A stretch of DNA of 9,224 bases. Origin: Bacteroidota bacterium. GTDB lineage: Bacteria; Bacteroidota; Bacteroidia; Bacteroidales; SZUA-534. This document shows positions 1 to 4,587 of this stretch, one piece after another (the first letter of the stretch is position 1; each line of letters begins with the position of its first letter). The DNA is taken from assembly GCA_020047835.1 (NCBI GenBank), contig JAIFNJ010000120.1, positions 1-9,224 on the forward strand, written 5' to 3'. The notes beneath the pieces are model-generated. The model had not been told where the DNA came from and made no database searches. It saw only the letters and a list, made by a program, of their open reading frames with translations. The translations under genes and the position numbers were made by a program.

Positions 1-270
1 AACACTATAAATTTTAGGTAGCATACCCAAAGGGATAAAACTAAAAATGATTGCCCAAAGAATATATATCCGGCTTATTTGCATCCAAGAAAGAAGAGTA
101 GGGATTCCAAATACAGCAATACCTATTGATCCTAAAAAAAACAAAAAAGCAATCCAGCGGATATGTATTTCCATTTTCTTATTTAAGCCAATTATTAGCT
201 CTCTTTTATGCTTTGCTTTTAAGATAAGCCATTTGCGGTAAAGTATTTTATATGGACTTCTTCTATTCAT
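1..270 (-). CDS. Partial two-helix membrane protein, N-terminal part
   Basis: An open frame of 90 codons runs without a stop from an ATG at 270-268 to the left edge, so the C-terminus is missing. The protein starts with about 37 mostly basic residues (MNRRSPYKILYRKW...). Two hydrophobic segments follow at about residues 39-60 (WIAFLFFLGSIGIAVFG) and 67-84 (IYILWAIIFSFIPLGM). The basic N-terminus suggests it lies in the cytoplasm, with a short outside loop and the chain returning inside. AAAGGA about 7 nt before the ATG could act as a ribosome site. It is co-oriented with the unassigned gene at 461-1597, 190 bp downstream of that stop. I do not recognise the family. The clean frame and compositional switch from basic to hydrophobic make it a likely real gene. 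Confidence 0.6.
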   Translation of the reverse strand, partial: MNRRSPYKILYRKWLILKAKHKRELIIGLNKKMEIHIRWIAFLFFLGSIGIAVFGIPTLLSWMQISRIYILWAIIFSFIPLGMLPKIYSV

Positions 271-460
271 TAATTCCTTTTACTAAATAAAGGTAGCTAC
301 TGAATGCCTAAATAACAACTCCAAAAATGATAATTTAAAAATTTGGATGATTTTTGTTTTTGAGATAAGTGCTAGAAGACAGAAGTCATAAATAGAAAGA
401 TGGAAAAATGAATACGTGCAATATTTTTAATCTTTCATCAATTAAATAGCAAAGTTTATT
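271..460. other. Intergenic spacer, nothing clear
   Basis: This AT-rich gap lies between two minus-strand genes. I see no convincing TAnnTTTG promoter for the downstream membrane gene. The closest is a TAAACTTTG with one base too many, read on the minus strand near 451-459, just past the upstream stop. There is a weak CCAAA...TTTGG inverted repeat around 322-347 but no hairpin followed by a T-run, so a terminator is not supported. Confidence 0.4.
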
Positions 461-1597
461 TTACCCAACTTGTTGGTTTAGGAGAATATTCTTAATGGGT
501 CGGAATTCGTTGCGGATTATCAACCACTTATCAGGAAATTCATTCATCAAATAGAGTACTTTTTTCTGGTGGTTTTTGAGTGCATCGGTAATAGCAGGAG
601 CTGAAATAGGTGAGGGGCAAGCGTTCCCCACATTTTCACCAGTCAACCGTTGCTTGCTATTTGAAACCAAACGGGCTGCACTTTCCAATTTATCGAGTAA
701 ATAAATAGTTTTTAAATACCTTTCATTCACATTGGGTAATGTTTGGAGGGAAATGGTTTGTTTAGGACTTTCCAAGTCAATATCCCATGACTTTATAACA
801 ATGTTGGATTGATGATTGCCAAAATTAAGGTTGATGGCTAATTTTGCTGAGTATTCGATAGCTTCCATCAATTGATTGCTATTACCAGCAAAAGAAACAA
901 TTTTTTGAATGGCCCCAGAATCAAAATCAAATTGCACCATGTGCTGAGCTTCTAAATCAGCCAAATGCTGGCGGCACATCACAACCAAACTTTGCCCGTA
1001 CAAAAGTCTTATTTTTTCTAATTCATCTATGAGTCCTTTATTTTCAACTTGAAGGCGCTGGACTTTTTGATTCATTGAAATTAATGTCTGGCTATCAGTC
1101 ATTTTTTGCTGCAATATCCAATTTAAGCTATTAAAGACTAGTGATCCAATTATTGATTTTTCGTTAGTAGTTAGACTGCTATTGCTATCAGATACCCCAA
1201 AACAACTGTTGTTCCGATTCAGGTAAAGAAACATCAAATCAGAATTTCCATCTATTGGATTGTTGAATCCCAAGCAAAGAACTATATTTTGAACTTCATC
1301 AAAAATAGTAAGTTGCTTAACTTGATGATGAACCGCTTCAAATGGGAGTTGTCCCACAGACATCCATTGCCATTGGAACTTTTTATTCCGCATTTTCTGA
1401 ACCTGGGCAGGTTCACTTATAAAAAAATCTATGATTGTTGAAGGCGTTGTGTTATTTTGAAGCTCTTTGCATAAGACCTTCTGGCTGGTGGGGTCGTAAA
1501 ATAGGGCAATTGCTTTTTCAACCCCTGGTATTAAAAATACGGAAGTCTCCAAAAGCACGATGCTTGGTGGTTTTATAAATGTAAAGATTCCAGCCAT
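461..1597 (-). CDS. Unassigned 378-residue protein, coiled coil plus possible DNA-binding C-terminus
   Basis: I do not recognise this protein family. There is no signal peptide and no clear membrane segment, so it is probably cytoplasmic. Residues about 1-60 and 90-160 look like alternating strands and helices, and the second block (FDEVQNIVLCLGF... to SLVFNSLNWIL) loosely resembles a GAF/PAS-type sensor fold. Residues about 163-205 are a likely coiled coil (QKVQRLQVENKGLIDELEKI). Residues about 228-275 (AGNSNQLMEAIEYSAKLA) faintly recall the GN-x-x-x-L helical segment of sigma-54 activators, but no Walker A or GAFTGA motif is present. The basic C-terminal block, about 290-370 (RLTGENVG, ISAPAITDALKNHQKK, KWLIIRNEFRPIKNIL), looks compact, and I infer possible nucleic-acid binding. 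A perfect TAACTTTG lies 18 bp before the ATG. The reading frame is intact; the function, perhaps regulatory, is a guess. Confidence 0.75.
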   Translation of the reverse strand: MAGIFTFIKPPSIVLLETSVFLIPGVEKAIALFYDPTSQKVLCKELQNNTTPSTIIDFFISEPAQVQKMRNKKFQWQWMSVGQLPFEAVHHQVKQLTIFDEVQNIVLCLGFNNPIDGNSDLMFLYLNRNNSCFGVSDSNSSLTTNEKSIIGSLVFNSLNWILQQKMTDSQTLISMNQKVQRLQVENKGLIDELEKIRLLYGQSLVVMCRQHLADLEAQHMVQFDFDSGAIQKIVSFAGNSNQLMEAIEYSAKLAINLNFGNHQSNIVIKSWDIDLESPKQTISLQTLPNVNERYLKTIYLLDKLESAARLVSNSKQRLTGENVGNACPSPISAPAITDALKNHQKKVLYLMNEFPDKWLIIRNEFRPIKNILLNQQVG

Positions 1598-1614
1598 ATA
1601 ACATTTCGAGGAAT

Positions 1615-1622
1615 CAAAGTTA
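1615..1622 (-). promoter_or_regulatory. Candidate -7 element (TAACTTTG) for the 378-residue protein gene
   Basis: Read on the minus strand this is TAACTTTG, an exact match to the Bacteroidota TAnnTTTG element. No good TTG -33 box lies at the usual distance; the region there reads TTTTCTTAATT. Transcription would start near 1608, leaving a leader of only about 11 nt before the ATG at 1597. The weak -33 suggests the promoter may need an activator. Confidence 0.45.
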
Positions 1623-1635
1623 AGGCAAAAGAGTG

Positions 1636-1763
1636 AATTAAGAAAACATTATTAAGTGTATTTGAAAAATAATTAAGCTTAACTTAAATTGAATTTAAGC
1701 TATATATTATTACTTAATTAAGCGAGAATTTAAACTTAATTAGCTTTTAAAGGGCATTTAAAG
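1636..1763. repeat. Helically phased TTAAG-type repeats in a divergent intergenic region
   Basis: Short copies of AATTAAGC or close variants end at regular steps. The G of TTA(A)G falls at 1656, 1677, 1699, 1722, 1743 and, in the weaker TTTAAAG, at 1763, giving steps of 21, 22, 23, 21 and 20 bp. The best copies are AATTAAGC (1671-1678), AATTTAAGC (1692-1700), AATTAAGC (1716-1723) and AATTAGC (1738-1744). Two contain perfect palindromes, TTAAGCTTAA (1673-1682) and CTTAATTAAG (1713-1722). The spacing of about two helical turns fits an array of binding sites on one face of the DNA, or intrinsic curvature. Because the region is very AT-rich, chance is a real alternative. Confidence 0.4.
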
Positions 1764-1771
1764 AGTCTATT

Positions 1772-1805
1772 TTTGAAATGCTGGAATACCAGTAATGTAT
1801 TTTTT
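1772..1805 (+). promoter_or_regulatory. Possible promoter for the 35-residue membrane protein
   Basis: TTTG at 1772-1775 is followed after 22 bp by TATTTTTT at 1798-1805, which matches TAnnTTTG at all but the last position. The spacer is a little long for the Bacteroidota consensus. Transcription would begin near 1812 and give a leader of about 35 nt ending in the AGGAGG site. Confidence 0.3.
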
Positions 1806-1834
1806 AATTAATGAATACTTAATAACTTAATAAT

Positions 1835-1840
1835 AGGAGG
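1835..1840 (+). promoter_or_regulatory. Perfect Shine-Dalgarno site for the 35-residue ORF
   Basis: AGGAGG lies 7 nt before the ATG at 1848, the ideal spacing. Strong Shine-Dalgarno sites are uncommon in Bacteroidota, and the three TCA-cycle genes here have none. This site is the main reason to believe the short ORF is translated. Confidence 0.65.
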
Positions 1841-1847
1841 AATAACT

Positions 1848-1955
1848 ATGGGATATGTATTATTAGCAATAACATTGGTTTTGTTTGTTGACTATGTATT
1901 AACCAAAAGGAAAAAACAAATCAGAAAATCAAAACAGGAACCTTCCCGTCTATAA
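1848..1955 (+). CDS. Small single-pass membrane protein, 35 residues
   Basis: The ORF runs from the ATG at 1848 to a TAA at 1953-1955 and encodes MGYVLLAITLVLFVDYVLTK followed by a strongly basic tail (RKKQIRKSKQEPSRL). Residues about 3-19 form one hydrophobic helix containing a single Asp at 15. The seven Lys/Arg residues between 20 and 29 predict the C-terminus in the cytoplasm. A perfect AGGAGG precedes the start at ideal spacing, and a strong terminator lies about 55 bp after the stop, so it looks like a complete monocistronic unit. The overall shape recalls small accessory subunits such as KdpF or CcoQ, but no transporter or oxidase genes are nearby, and I do not assign it. It points away from the 378-residue gene and could share its control region. 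Confidence 0.6.
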   Translation: MGYVLLAITLVLFVDYVLTKRKKQIRKSKQEPSRL

Positions 1956-2008
1956 ATTGAAGTTGAGTGTTGATGAGAAATTTAGGGTTGGGTATGAATT
2001 TAGGAACA

Positions 2009-2044
2009 AAAAAGGGTTGAAACTTTTCGATTTCAACCCTTTTT
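2009..2044. terminator. Bidirectional intrinsic terminator
   Basis: A perfect 14-bp inverted repeat, AAAAAGGGTTGAAA (2009-2022) and TTTCAACCCTTTTT (2031-2044), closes an 8-nt loop. On the plus strand the stem runs into T-rich sequence and ends the small membrane protein transcript. On the minus strand the T-run comes from the complement of the A-run, so the same hairpin ends the helicase transcript, whose stop codon is 5 bp away. Its position between convergent genes fits this dual role. Confidence 0.85.
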
Positions 2045-2049
2045 ATTAA

Positions 2050-3951
2050 TTATTTTCTAGGCCTTAACGTTCTACTTTGGCTCTGTCCACCTGAACGTTG
2101 GTCATCCCGCGGTTTGTTTTCACGGTAGGGTCTATCTTTATATCCACCTTCTTTGGGTGTTTTTGAGCCATATTTTCTGTCTCCTGAACTTCTGGTGCTG
2201 GAACTCCTATCACCTGAGTTCCTGTCGCTGGAACTTCGGTATCCTGAACCTGCTCTATCTCCAGAACTTCTATTACTTGAACTGCGGTCGCCGTAGCTCC
2301 TATCTTTTCTGTAGCCATCTTGTTTTGGAGCGGTACTTTCCGGTTTCGAAAGCTGCACTTCCAAGGTCACTTCACCTAATTTTGCATTATTCAAAGAATT
2401 TAAAATCAGGCTTTCGTGTTTGTTATCCACTTCAAAGAATGAAAACTTGCGTAAAATATCAATTTTACCAATTTCAATATCTCGGGTGTTGGTCAAATCA
2501 TTGATAATACCTATTAAGCTTCCGGCATTCAAGTTTTCCTTGGTTCCCATATTTATAAAAAATCGGCTGAATCCACCTCTTGATTGCCGCTTTTCTCCAG
2601 CATCCCTAAAAGATACGCCATCTTTTACAACGTTCAAATCTTCAGCATTTTTATAATATTCCAAATAATGGTTGAATTCTACTGAAACAAAGCGCTTAAT
2701 AAGTTCGGTCCGATCCAGGTTTTCCAGTTTTTTCAAAATATCAGGTAGGAATGAGTTGATTTTTGAATCATCAACTACCACTTGTTCCATAGTATCAATG
2801 AGTTTGAGAAGCCTTTTTTCGCAAATTTCACGTCCCCCTGGTATCATTTTGTGTTCAAACTTTTTGCCTACCAATCGTTCCAGATCTTTTATTTTGCGGC
2901 TTTCGCGGGAGTGAATAATAGTAATTGAAACTCCGCTTTTACCGGCTCTACCGGTTCTACCGCTTCTATGTATATAAACTTCCAAATCGTCGGGCATGTT
3001 GTAGTTGATGATATGGGTCAGATCGGTTACATCGAGTCCACGGGCTGCAACATCAGTAGCAATAAGTAATTGCAGGTTTCCGTTTCTGAACCGTTGCATC
3101 ACATAGTCACGCTGAGACTGGGAAAGATCACCATGCAATGCATCGGCATTGTATCCATCCTGAATTAAGTGGTCAGCTACTTCTTTGGTTTCCATGCGGG
3201 TACGGCAAAATACTATTCCGTAAATGTTTGGGTTGATATCAGCCAATCGTTTCAATACTTGATAACGATCCGACGCTTTAGCCATATAATAATGATGTTG
3301 CACATTGTCGGCACCTGAATTCTTTTTACCCACCGAAATTTCTTCCGGTTTATTCATATAATTATTGGCAATCTGCCTAACGCCTTGCGGCATTGTAGCA
3401 GAGAAAAGTAACGTCTGTTTCGTATCAGGAGTTAATGCCAATATTCCATCTAACTCATCCTTAAATCCCATATTAAGCATTTCATCAGCTTCATCAAGCA
3501 CCATCCATTGAATGCTGTTCACTTTTAATACTTTGCGGTTAATTAAATCCAACGTTCTTCCTGGAGTGCCTATTACCACTTGTGCACCATCCCTAAGTGA
3601 TTTCATTTGAGGCACAATACTGGCACCGCCATACACCGCTAAAACCGAAAGGCCTTTGGTGTATTTTGAGTACTTTTCGAAATCGCTGGTAATTTGCAAA
3701 CAAAGTTCCCTAGTAGGACAAAGTATCAACGCCTGAGTACTTTTACTGTTGGTATCAATTTGCTGAATAATTGGCAAGCCAAATCCAGCAGTTTTCCCAG
3801 TCCCTGTTTGCGCAAGTGCGATTAAATCGTTTCCTGAACTTAAAATAGCAGGGATTGTTTTTTCTTGAATTGGTGTAGGATTGATAAAACCCAATTCGTC
3901 AATGGCCTTATAAATCTCAGGTGAGAGGCCCATTTCATTAAATGTAATCAT
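2050..3951 (-). CDS. DEAD-box ATP-dependent RNA helicase with DbpA-like RNA-binding domain
   Basis: This 633-residue protein has all the helicase motifs in order: Q motif (about 8-33, with PTPIQ), Walker A AQTGTGKT (47-54), PTREL (79-83), TPGR (129-132), DEAD (153-156), SAT (184-186), ATDVAARGLD (298-307) and HRSGRTGRAG (328-337). By family knowledge it unwinds short RNA duplexes using ATP, in ribosome assembly, mRNA turnover or cold adaptation. Residues about 462-535 (RFFINMGTKENLNAGSLIGI, KFSFFEV) match the DbpA/CsdA-type RNA-binding domain. Residues 540-633 are a disordered basic tail with three copies of SSSxR(S/N)SGDR. This layout fits the DeaD/CsdA group more than short RhlE, but I leave the symbol open. 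A candidate promoter at 4113-4141 implies a leader of about 155 nt containing a strong hairpin. The gene appears monocistronic. Confidence 0.95.
   Translation of the reverse strand: MITFNEMGLSPEIYKAIDELGFINPTPIQEKTIPAILSSGNDLIALAQTGTGKTAGFGLPIIQQIDTNSKSTQALILCPTRELCLQITSDFEKYSKYTKGLSVLAVYGGASIVPQMKSLRDGAQVVIGTPGRTLDLINRKVLKVNSIQWMVLDEADEMLNMGFKDELDGILALTPDTKQTLLFSATMPQGVRQIANNYMNKPEEISVGKKNSGADNVQHHYYMAKASDRYQVLKRLADINPNIYGIVFCRTRMETKEVADHLIQDGYNADALHGDLSQSQRDYVMQRFRNGNLQLLIATDVAARGLDVTDLTHIINYNMPDDLEVYIHRSGRTGRAGKSGVSITIIHSRESRKIKDLERLVGKKFEHKMIPGGREICEKRLLKLIDTMEQVVVDDSKINSFLPDILKKLENLDRTELIKRFVSVEFNHYLEYYKNAEDLNVVKDGVSFRDAGEKRQSRGGFSRFFINMGTKENLNAGSLIGIINDLTNTRDIEIGKIDILRKFSFFEVDNKHESLILNSLNNAKLGEVTLEVQLSKPESTAPKQDGYRKDRSYGDRSSSNRSSGDRAGSGYRSSSDRNSGDRSSSTRSSGDRKYGSKTPKEGGYKDRPYRENKPRDDQRSGGQSQSRTLRPRK
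2176..2283 (-). repeat. Repeat-encoding segment of the helicase C-terminal tail
   Basis: Residues 557-566, 573-582 and 583-592 of the helicase are three copies of a ten-residue unit, SSSxR(S/N)SGDR. The second and third are directly in tandem, and the first is separated from them by AGSGYR. The DNA copies are similar but not identical (GAACT, CCTGA and GTCGC blocks recur), so the repeat is not brand new. Such Arg/Gly/Ser-rich tails bind RNA non-specifically and may change length between strains. Confidence 0.75.
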
Positions 3952-3986
3952 TATTTATTAAATGTTCCGTCCAAAAAACCATTCTA

Positions 3987-4026
3987 CTTTCAGCACGGAG
4001 GTTTAAATTAACTTAAGTGCTGAAAG
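3987..4026 (-). promoter_or_regulatory. Hairpin in the helicase mRNA leader
   Basis: A perfect 10-bp inverted repeat, CTTTCAGCAC (3987-3996) and GTGCTGAAAG (4017-4026), encloses a 20-nt loop. It lies 36 bp before the helicase ATG, inside the predicted leader. There is no following T-run, so it is not a simple terminator. An outer pairing of CCGTC (3967-3971) with GACGG (4037-4041) could add a second helix that ties up the GGACGG just ahead of the start. A role in translation or mRNA stability control, for example with temperature, is inference. Confidence 0.6.
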
Positions 4027-4112
4027 GACAAAATTAGACGGCCACGCAGCCAAGAATAACCCGAAATGAATCCTTATAACACTTTGTTTTTCTTACCCTG
4101 AAAAACAGCGTG

Positions 4113-4141
4113 CAAAGGTAATTTTATTATTTGATTTACAA
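4113..4141 (-). promoter_or_regulatory. Bacteroidota-type promoter for the DEAD-box helicase
   Basis: On the minus strand ATTG (-33 box TTG at 4141-4139) is followed after 18 bp by TACCTTTG (4120-4113), an exact TAnnTTTG match. The expected transcription start is near 4106, about 155 nt before the helicase ATG. This is the best promoter match in the window. Confidence 0.65.
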
Positions 4142-4449
4142 TGAGTTTCCTTCTAAAATAATTAATTAACGTTATTTCTTCGTGTTAGAGTTACTTAAAA
4201 GTGAAAAAATGGGTGAGAAGAAGGTTGAATGATTAAAAAAGTATCCAATCAAAAATAAATTTTTACAAAAAATAACAGATTTAAATATAGAAATAGTTAC
4301 ATATTAGTTATATTTAGAACCGATTCAAGTGATTTAAACAATAGAAAAAACTTTAAATGTTAGTTTTTGTAAGAGATATTTTTAATTCTGCCGCATTAAT
4401 TGATATTTAATTTTCATTTAATTCGTTTTTAGTTATTTTCGCTGAAAAT

Positions 4450-4463
4450 ATGATATTTATCAT
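4450..4463. promoter_or_regulatory. FNR/CRP-like operator candidate upstream of aconitase
   Basis: ATGATA-TT-TATCAT is a perfect inverted repeat that fits TGAT-N4-ATCA, the core of the FNR-type consensus TTGAT-N4-ATCAA. It sits 132 bp before the aconitase ATG. If TATTTTG at 4482-4488 acts as the -7 element, the site is centred about 38-42 bp before the start, the usual place for activation by this protein family. The promoter there has no good -33 box, which would agree with activator dependence. All of this is inferred from sequence. Confidence 0.4.
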
Positions 4464-4490
4464 TCTTTTTTGAATGAAAGATATTTTGAC

Positions 4491-4506
4491 AGAATTATAT
4501 AATTCT
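4491..4506. promoter_or_regulatory. 16-bp perfect palindrome near the presumed aconitase start site
   Basis: AGAATTATATAATTCT is fully self-complementary. Its centre lies 42 bp, four helical turns, after the centre of the FNR/CRP-like palindrome, close to where transcription would begin. It could be a repressor operator, or a chance product of AT-rich sequence. Confidence 0.35.
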
Positions 4507-4587
4507 TTTGAAAAAATGCTGCTTCGATTCAAATTATTGTTCAGTCTTTTAAAATTGAAATACAAGTAACTCTAAAATATATAATAT

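Larger units (their letters stand above)
4142..4587. other. Divergent intergenic region between helicase and aconitase
   Basis: These 446 AT-rich bases hold no ORF I can support on either strand. The left part (4142-4390) shows only short A/T repeats such as a doubled TAGTTA near 4295-4310. The right part carries the regulatory candidates for the aconitase operon: TTGATATTTA at 4400-4409, its repeat inside a palindrome at 4450-4463 exactly 50 bp later, and a 16-bp palindrome at 4491-4506. No exact TAnnTTTG is present on the plus strand. The nearest are TATTTTG (4482-4488, one base short) and TTCTTTTG (4503-4510, one mismatch). Confidence 0.5.

Noticed and set aside
47..241. 64-codon plus-strand frame at the left edge
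   Set aside because: The opposite strand has a longer frame with a basic start and two clear hydrophobic helices, which is the better gene.
2064..2318. 84-codon minus-strand frame overlapping the helicase tail
   Set aside because: It is another frame of the repetitive Arg/Ser/Gly coding stretch; repeats keep it open without stops.
2157..2914. Plus-strand open frames opposite the helicase gene
   Set aside because: They overlap the clear helicase frame and have no recognisable domains or start signals.
3987..4026. Helicase leader hairpin as an intrinsic terminator or attenuator
   Set aside because: The stem is not followed by a U-run in either direction, and the loop is long at 20 nt; a leader structure is more likely.
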